Assembly (NCBI RefSeq): GCF_001605885.1
Contig: NZ_LRPE01000038.1
Coordinates: 209,433-273,432 of the forward strand
DNA: 64,000 nucleotides
Source of the DNA: Acinetobacter lactucae
GTDB lineage: Bacteria > Pseudomonadota > Gammaproteobacteria > Pseudomonadales > Moraxellaceae
Direction of reading: 5' to 3'
In this document: piece by piece, positions 1 through 8,795 of the stretch
Numbering within the stretch: position 1 is the first letter of the stretch
How the letters are laid out: each line of letters begins with the position of its first letter
Translations under genes and position numbers: made by a program
The notes under the pieces: generated by a model
Database searches by the model: none
Seen by the model: the letters and a program-made list of their open reading frames with translations, nothing else
Told to the model about the DNA's origin: nothing

Positions 1-651
1 CCAAAAGTTACATGAAAGCCAGAACCAAGCTGTTTCAGGTCGCAAAAAGCCACAAGTATCATCTAAAGATGCAAATGTCTTTTCATCAAATTGTACGACT
101 TGGTTTTGTTTATTAATAAACATGCCCTCTACAGCCAGAGTGGACTGCTTTTGGGTATAAGTCCAACCGTTGATGCCAGTTGGCGTACACAAACTTAATA
201 TATCGGTTCCAGCACAAAAAATTCGAGCGCTAAGTTGAATCTCTCCATATTTTGTGACTCGAATGTACCGCACACCATTGGCATGCTGAATATCAAACTG
301 ATAAGGAGATTTAGAAAAATAACTTTGATTAAACAACGGCTGTTCATCAAGATAGGTTTTATGACCTAAAGGCTGAATGGCATTCCACTCAATAACCTGC
401 CCTGTTTCATGATCATAAATATAGAAAAAACCATGCCCAACCCAGCCGATATCTGCAATAGCCAGACCAATACTAAAGTGTTTGTGTTGAATGCCACAGA
501 ATTTAAATTTCTTGTATTTTAATTGCTTACGCCAGCCTTTTAAGACCTTACCATAAGGGGTTTTATAAATATAATGTTGTACGTGAATGGTTGACGGTAC
601 AGATTCAAAACGCCCGTAGCGAGGCTGTCCATTTTCTTGAATTAAATCCAT
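1..651 (-). CDS. DUF2804 family protein (3' end outside window)
   Basis: An open frame runs without a stop from an ATG at 651 to the window edge (217 codons), so the C-terminus is missing. The translation starts MDLIQENGQPRYGRF and contains aromatic-rich segments such as GWVGHGFFYIYDHETG and, at the edge, ETAWFWLSCNFW. I recognise this as the DUF2804 family, large beta-rich proteins of unknown function common in Acinetobacter. It lies 37 bp downstream of the DUF1543 gene on the same strand and probably belongs to the trpF-trpB transcription unit. No catalytic role can be assigned. The family assignment is from recognition, not a search. Confidence 0.7.
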   Translation of the reverse strand, partial: MDLIQENGQPRYGRFESVPSTIHVQHYIYKTPYGKVLKGWRKQLKYKKFKFCGIQHKHFSIGLAIADIGWVGHGFFYIYDHETGQVIEWNAIQPLGHKTYLDEQPLFNQSYFSKSPYQFDIQHANGVRYIRVTKYGEIQLSARIFCAGTDILSLCTPTGINGWTYTQKQSTLAVEGMFINKQNQVVQFDEKTFASLDDTCGFLRPETAWFWLSCNFW

Positions 652-688
652 TTACCCACTTCCATATGAATATTAGATTTCAAATGAC

Positions 689-1201
689 CTATTCCACGGT
701 CAAATACGTATTTTCCCAAATTGTTGCAGCAAAATCGCCTTTTATTAAATGAATATAGCGCCCTGCTACACAATCTATTGCTAAGCAGTCATCAATATCA
801 ATGACTCGATCTGTATGTGCTTTTTGCCACTGTTGATCTATAAACTGTTTACCTAATTGTTTGGCAGCTACCGCATTTGGTGCAACCACAAACTCATAAC
901 GGTGAAGTTCACCGAATTCATTTGCATTATATCCGCCCAGATTAATTAAATATAACTTTAAGTCATCTGGTTGTGGAGCAGCATCTGTAAAGTGAATTTG
1001 ATAATTTTGCTCTTGAGAGCTAACTCCTGAGAGCTTGGCCCAAGCATCAATATGTAATCCTTGAGCCTCACCAAACCAAGCCTGTTTAAGTTGAGGATAA
1101 ACTTCTTCCAAAGTATCCCCTACCGCCATGACTACATCATGAACTTCTGTATTAGCACGGGCATGACGCCCGCCCAACATCACCATAAACAAACTTGGCA
1201 T
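689..1201 (-). CDS. DUF1543 domain-containing protein
   Basis: This 170-aa protein begins MPSLFMVMLGGRHARANTEVHD, a typical DUF1543 opening (FMVxLGGRxxxxxxExHD), and has a second related half containing LYLINLGGYNANEFGELHRYEF. The two LGG(R/Y)...E.H(D/R) segments look like an internal duplication. There is no signal peptide, so it is probably cytosolic. A GAGG Shine-Dalgarno motif lies 8 nt before the ATG. It starts 12 bp after the trpB stop, so it is likely co-transcribed with trpFB. Its function is unknown and the link with tryptophan synthesis is positional only. Confidence 0.85.
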   Translation of the reverse strand: MPSLFMVMLGGRHARANTEVHDVVMAVGDTLEEVYPQLKQAWFGEAQGLHIDAWAKLSGVSSQEQNYQIHFTDAAPQPDDLKLYLINLGGYNANEFGELHRYEFVVAPNAVAAKQLGKQFIDQQWQKAHTDRVIDIDDCLAIDCVAGRYIHLIKGDFAATIWENTYLTVE

Positions 1202-1213
1202 TGTTGTATCCTC

Positions 1214-2443
1214 TTACATCTCGACCATTTCTACGCCATCAATACGTGCAACTGTCATTAAATCTTTATCGCCACGACCTGAAACAGTTGCAATAATAAT
1301 CTGATCTTTAGACATGGTTGGTGCAAGCTTAGAGACGTATGCCATCGCGTGCGAGCTTTCTAGTGCAGGAATAATCCCTTCGATTTTGGTTAAATCACGG
1401 AAACCTTGCAGAGCTTCTGTATCATTAATCGGCACGTATTCTACGCGCTTCATATCTTTCAAGAAGCTATGTTCAGGACCAACACCTGGATAATCAAGGC
1501 CTGCCGAGATACTGTGTGTCTCAATAATCTGGCCCTGTTCATCACTCATCAAGTAAGTACGGTTACCATGTAATACACCAACATGACCCGCATTTAACGG
1601 TGCAGAGTGTTTACCAGTTTCAATACCAAAACCAGCTGCTTCAACGCCATACATTTTCACGTTGGCATCGTTTAAAAACGGATAGAACAAGCCCATTGCA
1701 TTTGAACCGCCGCCGACACAAGCAACTAATGCATCTGGTAAGCGACCTGCTTGTTCCAAAATCTGTTTACGTGCTTCACGGCCAATAATCGACTGGAAGT
1801 CACGAACGAGTTGAGGATATGGATGTGGGCCTGCAACTGTACCAATCACATAGTACGTCGTATCAACGTTGGTTACCCAGTCACGCATCGCTTCGTTCAT
1901 GGCATCTTTCAGCGTTTTAGAACCACTTTGTACAGGTACAACTGTTGCTCCCAATAAACGCATACGATAAACGTTCATGGCTTGGCGCTTAACGTCTTCG
2001 GCACCCATATAAACAACACATTCAAGACCCAAACGTGCTGCAATTGTTGCAGTTGCTACACCATGCTGCCCTGCACCAGTCTCAGCAATAATACGTTTTT
2101 TACCCGAAAGCTTTGCCAATAACGCCTGACCAATCGTGTTATTTACCTTGTGTGAGCCTGTATGGTTTAAGTCTTCACGTTTAAGATAAATTTGCGCACC
2201 ACCTAACTCTTTTGACCATCGCTCAGCATAATAAAGTGGACTAGGACGACCTACATAGTAGGCTAGATCGCGGTCGAATTCTGCCAGAAACTGTTCATCA
2301 TTTTTCATGCGAGAATAGAGATTTTCTAAATCTTCTAATGCCGCCATGAGTGTTTCTGACACAAAACGTCCGCCATGGATACCGAAATGCCCTGCAGCAT
2401 CTGGGTACTGTGTATAGTCAATCACATTGTTTTGCTGATCCAC
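1214..2443 (-). CDS. trpB: Tryptophan synthase beta chain
   Basis: TrpB condenses indole with L-serine to L-tryptophan, in complex with TrpA. The PLP-binding lysine is in [11 protein letters not shown], the glutamate/glycine region in [11 protein letters not shown], and the phosphate-binding loop in [11 protein letters not shown] chose a GTG start at 2443 (409 aa, [15 protein letters not shown]) because a GGAG motif sits exactly 6 nt upstream. A longer form from 2470 (418 aa) has no comparable site. With this start the gene overlaps the end of trpF by 26 bp, suggesting translational coupling. No trpA is visible in the window; it could lie beyond 1 or elsewhere. Confidence 0.96.
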   Translation of the reverse strand: MDQQNNVIDYTQYPDAAGHFGIHGGRFVSETLMAALEDLENLYSRMKNDEQFLAEFDRDLAYYVGRPSPLYYAERWSKELGGAQIYLKREDLNHTGSHKVNNTIGQALLAKLSGKKRIIAETGAGQHGVATATIAARLGLECVVYMGAEDVKRQAMNVYRMRLLGATVVPVQSGSKTLKDAMNEAMRDWVTNVDTTYYVIGTVAGPHPYPQLVRDFQSIIGREARKQILEQAGRLPDALVACVGGGSNAMGLFYPFLNDANVKMYGVEAAGFGIETGKHSAPLNAGHVGVLHGNRTYLMSDEQGQIIETHSISAGLDYPGVGPEHSFLKDMKRVEYVPINDTEALQGFRDLTKIEGIIPALESSHAMAYVSKLAPTMSKDQIIIATVSGRGDKDLMTVARIDGVEMVEM

Positions 2444-3086
2444 GTTGGACTCCTTGCATAAATCGTTCAATGAGTTGTTGGTCTTTTATACCTTTTGCGG
2501 ACTCTACGCCTCCGCTCACATCTACTGCAAAAGCACCGGTAGTATGAATAGCGTCAATGACATTGTCAGGGGTTAAACCACCTGCCAAGATTAAAGGAAT
2601 ATCAAGTTTTGGAAATTTAGACCAGTCAAACTGATGTCCTGTGCCCCCTTTAAGCTCAGGATGCCACGCATCGAGCAATACAGCACTGGCACCAACCATC
2701 TGATATTTTTGAATTTCAGCAACTACATCCAGATCAGGTTTAACCTGAATCGCTTTATACCAGCGACGTTTACAATGGCGAGCTATTTCCTGACATTGTT
2801 CAGGAGTTTCATCGCCATGTAGTTGTAATACATCTAGGGGAACACAATCAAGTACATCCTGAATTTCAGTAGCACTTGCATTAACAAACAAACCAACCAT
2901 TTGTACATAAGGTGGAATTACTTTTGCTAATTCTTCTGCCTGTTCAATTGTCACGTTTCTTGGACTCGGCGGGAAAAAAACAAAACCTATCGCATCTGCT
3001 CCAGCAGTAATAACTGCCTGAACATCTTCAATGCGAGTAATTCCACAGATTTTTGCTCGTGTACGTTTTTGGTTTGATTGGCTCAT
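2418..3086 (-). CDS. trpF: Phosphoribosylanthranilate isomerase
   Basis: TrpF isomerises N-(5'-phosphoribosyl)-anthranilate to the 1-deoxyribulose phosphate in tryptophan synthesis. The 222-aa product has the TIM-barrel signature: the catalytic cysteine in [10 protein letters not shown] near the N-terminus, [12 protein letters not shown], the QLHGDET strand, the catalytic aspartate in [29 protein letters not shown], and the phosphate-binding end [12 protein letters not shown] monofunctional TrpF (not fused to TrpC) is normal in Acinetobacter. The ribosome binding site before 3086 is weak; the first residues (SQSNQKRT) may be a non-conserved extension. It overlaps trpB. Confidence 0.96.
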   Translation of the reverse strand: MSQSNQKRTRAKICGITRIEDVQAVITAGADAIGFVFFPPSPRNVTIEQAEELAKVIPPYVQMVGLFVNASATEIQDVLDCVPLDVLQLHGDETPEQCQEIARHCKRRWYKAIQVKPDLDVVAEIQKYQMVGASAVLLDAWHPELKGGTGHQFDWSKFPKLDIPLILAGGLTPDNVIDAIHTTGAFAVDVSGGVESAKGIKDQQLIERFMQGVQRGSAKQCD

Positions 3087-3184
3087 GAGCTGTTTAAACT
3101 ACAACCATTTCTTAAAATAAGCGCCATTGTAATGCAATTTTTGCCCCTTGCGTAAAAGTTCTCTGGGAATTGGGCTAAATGACA

Positions 3185-3213
3185 TTGTATGAAATAAATC
3201 GTCACTTTATACT
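3185..3213 (+). promoter_or_regulatory. Candidate sigma-70 promoter of the B12 uptake genes
   Basis: TTGTAT at 3185-3190 and TATACT at 3208-3213 are separated by exactly 17 bp, a good sigma-70 arrangement. The predicted transcription start (about 3220) falls just at the beginning of the cobalamin riboswitch. Promoter activity is inferred. Confidence 0.6.
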
Positions 3214-3221
3214 GCGTAAAA

Positions 3222-3402
3222 TTGGAAGCAAGTGTAAGCAATTAATGCTTTAGGGAAGCTGGTGAAAGTCCGGCACTGCCCCCGCAACGGTAACAATGTA
3301 AAGCATATTTTTTAAGTCGAGAGCGACTTACACCACTGCAATCATGTGGGAAGGTGAATATGTCCATAACATAAATATGGCGCTGAAGTCCGGAGACCTA
3401 CT
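3222..3402 (+). promoter_or_regulatory. Cobalamin (adenosylcobalamin) riboswitch
   Basis: The leader contains the hallmarks of this aptamer: GGTGAAAGTCCGGCACTG, the highly conserved CCCCCGCAACGGTAA core at about 3279-3293, and a closing B12 box, GAAGTCCGGAGACCTACTTG at about 3384-3403. It directly precedes a BtuB-like receptor gene. By analogy, bound cobalamin would fold the 3' part so that the btuB ribosome binding site near 3433-3449 is blocked or transcription ends early. The exact ends are approximate, within about 10 nt. Confidence 0.95.
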
Positions 3403-3455
3403 TGTTTCATCTATCTACCCGATCATTCACGTGGGGTGAATGTATGGAGCATGTT

Positions 3456-5294
3456 ATGTCTAATTCTTTTCAACCTACTCGTCTGGTAGGGGCTATCGCT
3501 ATTGCGATGGGGTTTTCACCTGTTACTTTTGCTGAAGATACCACCAACGCAACTCAACTTGATCCAATTGTAGTCACTGCTTCAAAAAGTGCTGAAAAAG
3601 CGAGTGAAGTTCCGGCGCGTATTTCAGTTATTGATGAAAAAACAATAGAACAAAATCCAATTGCAGATTTACCCTCGCTATTAAGAAAAGAAGCTGGCTT
3701 AACTATCCATCAAACAGGTGGTTATGGCCAAACAGCTTCTGTATTTATCCGAGGAGCTAGTGCTGGACACACTCTATTTTTACAAGACGGTATGCGTTCA
3801 AATACTGCGACTGTAGCTGGTCAAAATATTCACTTATTTGATACAACCGATATTAAACAAATTGAAATATTACGAGGTCCTGCATCAGTTCAATATGGTA
3901 CTGATGCTATTGGCGGTGTAATTCAATTAATTTCAAAAACTCCTACACAAAATAAAATCTTTACGACAATCGAAGCTGGTGAGAAGAATACTTATAAATC
4001 TATTTTAGGTTTAGATTTAGCCCAAGATGGTTATTATGCTCAAATTCGTGGTCAACGTTTTGAAACAGATGGTGATCAAATCATTAGCAATGACAATCGC
4101 AAAGCTGGTTTTGATCAAAAAGGATATTCAGCTAAAGTTGGCGTTGAAAAAGAGCAATATGCTTTATCAGCTGAAATCAAAGAAAATAAAGGTACTGGAG
4201 ACTTTTTTTCTTATGGCGCAGCGCAAGCGTATGATTTTACTAACCGCTTATATAATGTTAACGCCCGCCTTAATTTGACTAACAATATTATTTGGAATAC
4301 TCGTCTTTCTCAATTTGAAGACCAATATAATTTAATAAAAGCAGCGTATCCGTCAATTGTAAATACAAAGCAACAAGAGGTAGATTCAAATATTAAATGG
4401 CAATTTACACCAAGCCAAAATATTTTATTTGGGGTAGAACATAATAAAACAACTGCAGAGAAAGTAGTTGCTTATAGTGGCGATACAGGATTCGATAATT
4501 CTAATAAGACGACTGGCTATTATTTACAACATCAATATCAACATGATGGCATTAATACCCAAGCAGGTATTCGTGTAGAAGATAATGACCAATTTGGTAC
4601 ACATACAGTTGGACAACTTGCGGGGCGCCTTCTTGTAACACCAACCACAAGTGTATATGCAAATATTGGTACAGCTTTCCGTGCACCAGTTGTAGGACAA
4701 ATTATTACGGAACCAGCTTGGTGGGGAGGAAATCCAGATTTAAAACCAGAAGAAAGTGTGTCATATGAACTTGGATTTGATCAAAAACTAAATCACGGCT
4801 TAAATGTATATGGTTCGGTTTATCAAACTAAGGTTGATAACTTGATGGTATCTTCTGCTGCAACAAATTTCGTATTTTATAATATTGATAAAGCAACCTT
4901 AACTGGGGCTGAGTTAGGTTTAAAATGGTCACTAGATAATTGGTTTATCAATGCTGAATATGCTTACATTCAACCTAAGAATGATGAAACTGATCAAGAT
5001 GCGCCAAATCGCCCACGTCAAAACTTTAATATGAATATTGGTTGGGATAATGGTGTATATGGCTTCAACACAGCTTTTGTTGCAAAAGGCAAAGCAAAAG
5101 ATATACAAGATGTTCCAGGCTATACTACTATTGATTTTAACGCTTATTGGCAAATGAACCCAAATGTCAAAATCTTTACTAATATCCAAAATTTATATGA
5201 TACAGACTATAAGACTGCATGGAATAAAGAAGTCGGTTCATACTATATTGCCAGTGGCCGTCTTGCATCTGCTGGTGTGACCTTGAGCTACTAA
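3456..5294 (+). CDS. btuB: TonB-dependent vitamin B12 receptor
   Basis: This is an outer-membrane TonB-dependent receptor that, by gene context, imports cobalamin. The mature N-terminus carries a TonB box (DPIVVTAS), followed by a plug domain (VFIRGASAGHTLFLQDG, EILRGPASVQYGTDAIGGVIQLISK) and a beta-barrel ending NVKIFTNIQNLYDTDYKT...SAGVTLSY with the terminal aromatic residue. I chose the ATG at 3456 (612 aa, close to E. coli BtuB at 614) because GGAG lies 6 nt upstream and it gives a clean signal peptide, MSNSFQPTRLVGAIAIAMGF, cleaved near TFA/ED. An ATG at 3444 is an alternative; the longer TTG frame would start inside the riboswitch. Confidence 0.93.
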   Translation: MSNSFQPTRLVGAIAIAMGFSPVTFAEDTTNATQLDPIVVTASKSAEKASEVPARISVIDEKTIEQNPIADLPSLLRKEAGLTIHQTGGYGQTASVFIRGASAGHTLFLQDGMRSNTATVAGQNIHLFDTTDIKQIEILRGPASVQYGTDAIGGVIQLISKTPTQNKIFTTIEAGEKNTYKSILGLDLAQDGYYAQIRGQRFETDGDQIISNDNRKAGFDQKGYSAKVGVEKEQYALSAEIKENKGTGDFFSYGAAQAYDFTNRLYNVNARLNLTNNIIWNTRLSQFEDQYNLIKAAYPSIVNTKQQEVDSNIKWQFTPSQNILFGVEHNKTTAEKVVAYSGDTGFDNSNKTTGYYLQHQYQHDGINTQAGIRVEDNDQFGTHTVGQLAGRLLVTPTTSVYANIGTAFRAPVVGQIITEPAWWGGNPDLKPEESVSYELGFDQKLNHGLNVYGSVYQTKVDNLMVSSAATNFVFYNIDKATLTGAELGLKWSLDNWFINAEYAYIQPKNDETDQDAPNRPRQNFNMNIGWDNGVYGFNTAFVAKGKAKDIQDVPGYTTIDFNAYWQMNPNVKIFTNIQNLYDTDYKTAWNKEVGSYYIASGRLASAGVTLSY

Positions 5295-5335
5295 GCAAAA
5301 CTTTATTATAAAAATATTTTCTTAACTCCAGTTTC

Positions 5336-5369
5336 GGGGTAATGTTCTGACCGACATTATCCCTTTTTT
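5336..5369 (+). terminator. Rho-independent terminator after btuB
   Basis: GGGGTAATGT (5336-5345) pairs with ACATTATCCC (5354-5363), with one G-U pair, followed by TTTTTT. It sits between btuB and the adenosyltransferase and would reduce read-through into that gene. Confidence 0.75.
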
Positions 5370-5387
5370 ATGTTCAGGATATACATC

Positions 5388-5966
5388 ATGGGACACCGTT
5401 TAAGCAAAATCTATACACGCACAGGCGACTCAGGTACCACAGGTTTAGGCGATGGTTCTCGTGTTGCCAAGGACGATTTACGAATTGCAGCACTTGGTGA
5501 TGTCGATGAACTTAACGCCATAATTGGGGTACTTCGTGCTCAAATCACCAATAGCCAAGTAACTGACAAGGCCAATTGGGATAAAAGCCTGAGTCTTATT
5601 CAACATTGGCTTTTTGATTTAGGTGGAGAGGTTTGTATTCCAAATTACAATTTACTCCAGCCCGTTTGTATTGAGTTTCTTGAAAAAGAAATTGACCGTA
5701 TGAATGAAGATTTGCCTATGCTTAAAGAGTTTATTCTGCCGTCTGGCACTTTATCGTGCAGTTACGCTCATCAAGCACGTGCTGTTTGTCGACGTGCAGA
5801 ACGATCTCTGATGTCAGTACAAACTCGTGATCAAAATATTCAAGCCACTGCCCTTCAACTTTTAAATCGCCTATCTGACTGGTTATTTGTTGCATCACGA
5901 GCTTTACAGCGTGCCGAAGGTGGTCAAGAAGTGCTTTGGCAAAAAAATATTAATGAGATTATTTAA
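5388..5966 (+). CDS. Cob(I)alamin adenosyltransferase, PduO type
   Basis: The enzyme transfers the adenosyl group of ATP to cob(I)alamin, giving adenosylcobalamin. The 192-aa protein has the PduO/MMAB N-terminal ATP-binding signature, IYTRTGDSGTTGLGDGSRVAKDD, then ALGDVDELNA and the late RRAERSL...LNRLSDWLFVASRAL segment. An AGGA site 8 nt before the ATG at 5388 supports this start over an upstream frame from 5370. With btuB it forms a salvage pair: uptake followed by coenzyme formation. No cobalamin biosynthesis genes are nearby. The terminator in between means it may have its own promoter or depend on read-through. Confidence 0.93.
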   Translation: MGHRLSKIYTRTGDSGTTGLGDGSRVAKDDLRIAALGDVDELNAIIGVLRAQITNSQVTDKANWDKSLSLIQHWLFDLGGEVCIPNYNLLQPVCIEFLEKEIDRMNEDLPMLKEFILPSGTLSCSYAHQARAVCRRAERSLMSVQTRDQNIQATALQLLNRLSDWLFVASRALQRAEGGQEVLWQKNINEII

Positions 5967-5984
5967 AAATAGATTAGATTAAAC

Positions 5985-6013
5985 ATGGTCTCTGCTCTTT
6001 TCAAAGAGACCAT
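5985..6013. repeat. Intergenic hairpin between adenosyltransferase and GDPD genes
   Basis: ATGGTCTCT (5985-5993) and AGAGACCAT (6005-6013) form a perfect 9-bp stem with an 11-nt loop. There is no good T-run on either side, so it may be a weak terminator or an RNA-stabilising hairpin. Confidence 0.5.
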
Positions 6014-6040
6014 AGTCAAAATATTTCATAGAAGAAAATT

Positions 6041-6754
6041 ATGCGCATTATTGGTCATCGTGGTGCACGCAAAGAAGCTCCTGAAAATACACTAGGCGGT
6101 TTTCAGCACATAAAAAATTTAGGTATTCGTGGTGTCGAATTTGATATTCGTCAGCTTCAAGACGAAGAGTTGGTCGTAATCCATGATGATAATTTTTTAC
6201 GTACAGCTGGAGTAGATCAAATTGTTGAGCAATCTACTTTGGCTCAAGCACTCTCATTTGATCATCGTCAAAACTGGCCTGACTGGCCAAGTTCAGAGCC
6301 AACACCAACTCTCACAGGCGTTTTAAATTTACTTGATAACTTCGATCATATTGAAGTCGAAGTGAAAGCTGTAAGAGACATGGTTTTAGCAGAAAAAATT
6401 GTTCAAAAGCTTGAGGCCGAATTACAAGGTTTTGAGAAAGTCGTCACCATCACAAGCTTTGATCTTCAAATTTTAACTGCCTTACGCGACATAAACTCTC
6501 AATTCAAACGTGGATTATTAGTGGAGCTTCCAGTTGGAGCAACAGCAATTGAACTCGCTCATCAATATGGTTGCTGTCATATTGGCTGGCACGATCAACT
6601 AGCAACAGATGAAATGATTCAGCTTTCACAGCAGGCCGACTTAAATATTAGTGTCTGGACAGTAAATGATGTAGAAAGAGCAAAAAGACTTAAGGATTTA
6701 GATGTACAAGGGTTAATTACAGATATTCCAACCACGATGTTACAAGCTCTATAA
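6041..6754 (+). CDS. Glycerophosphodiester phosphodiesterase
   Basis: The enzyme hydrolyses glycerophosphodiesters (deacylated phospholipids) to glycerol-3-phosphate and an alcohol. The 237-aa product starts with the GDPD signature: IGHRGARKEAPENT (catalytic HR and PEN), GVEFDIRQLQDEELVVIHDD (metal ligands E, D and the second catalytic H), and ends with SVWTVNDVERAKRL and GLITDIPTTM. The length fits the short cytosolic UgpQ type, and no signal peptide is present. It is a single gene followed by a bidirectional terminator. Confidence 0.94.
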   Translation: MRIIGHRGARKEAPENTLGGFQHIKNLGIRGVEFDIRQLQDEELVVIHDDNFLRTAGVDQIVEQSTLAQALSFDHRQNWPDWPSSEPTPTLTGVLNLLDNFDHIEVEVKAVRDMVLAEKIVQKLEAELQGFEKVVTITSFDLQILTALRDINSQFKRGLLVELPVGATAIELAHQYGCCHIGWHDQLATDEMIQLSQQADLNISVWTVNDVERAKRLKDLDVQGLITDIPTTMLQAL

Positions 6755-6760
6755 ATATAA

Positions 6761-6783
6761 AAAAGGTGGTAAAACCACCTTTT
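6761..6783. terminator. Bidirectional terminator between convergent genes
   Basis: AAAAGGTGGT and ACCACCTTTT form a perfect 10-bp stem with a 3-nt AAA loop. It has A/T tracts on both sides and overlaps the stop codon of the minus-strand lipoprotein gene. Confidence 0.85.
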
Positions 6784-7315
6784 ATTTCTTTTGTGCCTGA
6801 ATAAGGCGTTGCCCACTCTGATCAAGTAGATATAGCGTATTACCTACGAGTTGGAAGCGTTGAATACGTTGCAAAGCATCCACCAGCTCTGCCTCTTGGG
6901 CCAAAGCACCATCACAGCTTAAATGTCCTGCATTTACCTGCATGTCAAGTTTTTGTTGGCTAAAATCAAATGTATAACGACCAAAAACTGCGTTACATCC
7001 AGTATGGCCTGATACCGTTTTGATAGCAGAATTTAAAGAGAGCGTCGGCCACTGTGTAAAGAATTTTGCCTTATGGCCACTGATCTGGGTGATCTGCCAA
7101 TCAATATCTTGAACGCCATCCGGACTCACTCTCTTTTTTACAATAGGGGCTTGAGTCTGATGAACTGTTCTTTTTGTTTGAACTTTTTTTGTATTTTGTT
7201 CAGGTGCACTTTGACATGCGGCTAATACAAGACTGATTGTGACCAAGACGCACTTCAAAGATAATTTTCTAGAAATATCAATGCTGTTCTTTTTTTTCAA
7301 TCGTTGTACGTTCAT
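6782..7315 (-). CDS. META-domain (HslJ-like) lipoprotein
   Basis: The 177-aa product starts MNVQRLKKKNSIDISRKLSL, then has a hydrophobic segment ending in the lipobox LAAC about 35 residues in, so it is predicted to be an exported lipoprotein. After a K/T/Q-rich linker comes a META domain: WQITQISGHKAKFF, SGHTGCNAVFGRYTF (the conserved GCN motif), and MQVNAGHLSCDG. META domains occur in HslJ, linked to novobiocin resistance and heat shock. I chose the ATG at 7315 because AGGAG lies 10 nt upstream; a longer frame from 7351 lacks a site. It is divergent from the desaturase. Confidence 0.85.
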   Translation of the reverse strand: MNVQRLKKKNSIDISRKLSLKCVLVTISLVLAACQSAPEQNTKKVQTKRTVHQTQAPIVKKRVSPDGVQDIDWQITQISGHKAKFFTQWPTLSLNSAIKTVSGHTGCNAVFGRYTFDFSQQKLDMQVNAGHLSCDGALAQEAELVDALQRIQRFQLVGNTLYLLDQSGQRLIQAQKK

Positions 7316-7397
7316 TAAACAACTTCTCCTGCTTGAAAAACTTTTTGACATAGTTTAATTCTGTTACGGTTCTTTCAATACATCTGTACAATAATGC

Positions 7398-7422
7398 TAG
7401 TGATTCTCACTAAGCACGTGCT
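7398..7422. promoter_or_regulatory. Candidate operator palindromes upstream of the desaturase
   Basis: TAGTGA-TTC-TCACTA (7398-7412) is a perfect inverted repeat with a 3-bp centre, and the perfect palindrome AGCACGTGCT (7413-7422) follows directly. They lie in the 208-bp space between the META lipoprotein and desaturase genes. The shape fits a TetR-type operator such as those of the desaturase regulators DesT or FabR. Binding is inferred. Confidence 0.45.
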
Positions 7423-7523
7423 AATATGAAGGATAGAATAGCAATATATCTTGATGATTGGTTTTGCTATGTCGTTTTGTCTTTGTACCTTGTTTCACAA
7501 GGATTCTAGGAGCGCTGCCGGAT

Positions 7524-8696
7524 ATGACTTCCGCCCCACTCAAAGCCCCAATTAACTGGACCGCTAGCATTACCTTAATTGGTTTACCAATTCTTGCCGC
7601 AATCATAATCCCGATTTATGCGTATTATTATGATTTTAGTGTAAGCGCATGGGTAAGCTTATTTTTTCTTTTAGCTCTAAGTAGTATGGGGATTACTGCT
7701 GGTTACCATCGCCTTTGGGCTCATCGAGCTTATGAAGCGTCGTTACCACTTAAAATTCTTTTAATGATCGGTGGAACATTTGCCGTACAAAATAGTATTT
7801 TGTTCTGGGCATCTGGTCACCGTACTCACCATCGACATGTTGATGATGTTGATGAAGATCCATATTCAATTGAACGTGGTTTTTGGTATGCCCATATGGG
7901 TTGGATGATCCGCGATCATTCTCCATCTGAGCCTGACTTTAAAAATGCACCAGACCTTCTCAATGATAAATTGGTCATGTTCCAGCATAAATATTATGCG
8001 CTACTTGTAGTTGCAGTTCATGTTGGTATTTTAGGTTTAATTGGTTGGGCAACTGGCGACTTATGGGGCGTAGTCCTTTTAGGTGGTCTATTGCGTTTAA
8101 TCATTAGCCATCAAGTTACATTCTTTATCAACTCACTTTGTCACATGTGGGGTAAACGTCCGTATACAGACGAAAACACTGCACGTGATAATTTCTGGTT
8201 GGCTATTGCTACTTGGGGTGAGGGTTACCATAACTATCACCACATCTTCCAATACGACTATCGTAATGGTGTGAAATGGTGGCAATATGATCCAACAAAA
8301 TGGTTAATTTGGTCATGTTCTAAACTCGGTCTAGCTAAAAATTTACGTCGTATTCCAAGCTTTAATATTAAGAAAGCTGAATTAGCGATGAAATTTAAAT
8401 ATGCTGAACAAGACCTTGCTATTTATGGTCACGATGTAAATGCTGATATGACTCAGATGAAACAACGTATTGCTCAGGAATACGAAGCTTTTACCCATAC
8501 ATTAAATGACTGGGCAAAGCTTAAAGAGCAAGAGCTACAAGCGAAAAAAGCAGCGATGGCTGAAAAAATCCATAAAATGGATCATAAGCTTAAAGTTGAT
8601 TTCCAATTACTTGAGCATCGTCTAAGTCATCATCGTGAGTGTTTAGAAACTTTAATGCGCAACATTAAAAAGAACACCAATGTAGTATCAGACTAA
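7524..8696 (+). CDS. Acyl-CoA / fatty acid delta-9 desaturase
   Basis: This integral membrane di-iron enzyme introduces a double bond in acyl chains. The three histidine boxes are visible: HRLWAH, HRTHHRH and HNYHH, embedded between hydrophobic segments (SITLIGLPILAAIIIPIYAY, WVSLFFLLALSSMGI, YALLVVAVHVGILGLIGWA). The C-terminal 110 residues are charged and helical, probably a coiled coil, with many K, E, H and M residues. I chose the ATG at 7524 (390 aa), with AGGAG about 11 nt upstream; the frame extends to 7458 but the added residues look non-native. The gene is followed by its own terminator and preceded by palindromes that may be an operator. Confidence 0.92.
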   Translation: MTSAPLKAPINWTASITLIGLPILAAIIIPIYAYYYDFSVSAWVSLFFLLALSSMGITAGYHRLWAHRAYEASLPLKILLMIGGTFAVQNSILFWASGHRTHHRHVDDVDEDPYSIERGFWYAHMGWMIRDHSPSEPDFKNAPDLLNDKLVMFQHKYYALLVVAVHVGILGLIGWATGDLWGVVLLGGLLRLIISHQVTFFINSLCHMWGKRPYTDENTARDNFWLAIATWGEGYHNYHHIFQYDYRNGVKWWQYDPTKWLIWSCSKLGLAKNLRRIPSFNIKKAELAMKFKYAEQDLAIYGHDVNADMTQMKQRIAQEYEAFTHTLNDWAKLKEQELQAKKAAMAEKIHKMDHKLKVDFQLLEHRLSHHRECLETLMRNIKKNTNVVSD

Positions 8697-8711
8697 AATA
8701 AATTCTGATCT

Positions 8712-8738
8712 AAAATAGCTCTTTCGGGAGCTATTTTT
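8712..8738 (+). terminator. Rho-independent terminator of the desaturase gene
   Basis: AAAATAGCTC and GAGCTATTTT form a 10-bp stem with loop TTTCGG, followed by a T-run. Confidence 0.85.
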
Positions 8739-8795
8739 ATGCTCGCTTTTTAACTATGGTATAGTGAAATCCGCTCTCTCTATTTTGCTAAACCT

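Noticed and set aside
1061..1261. Plus-strand ORF of 66 codons opposite the DUF1543 and trpB genes
   Set aside because: It is antisense to two well-supported genes, has no ribosome site, and its translation is rich in His and Cys as expected of a shadow frame.
7421..7606. Minus-strand ORF overlapping the desaturase start
   Set aside because: It overlaps the start of a strong gene and has no ribosome site or recognisable sequence.
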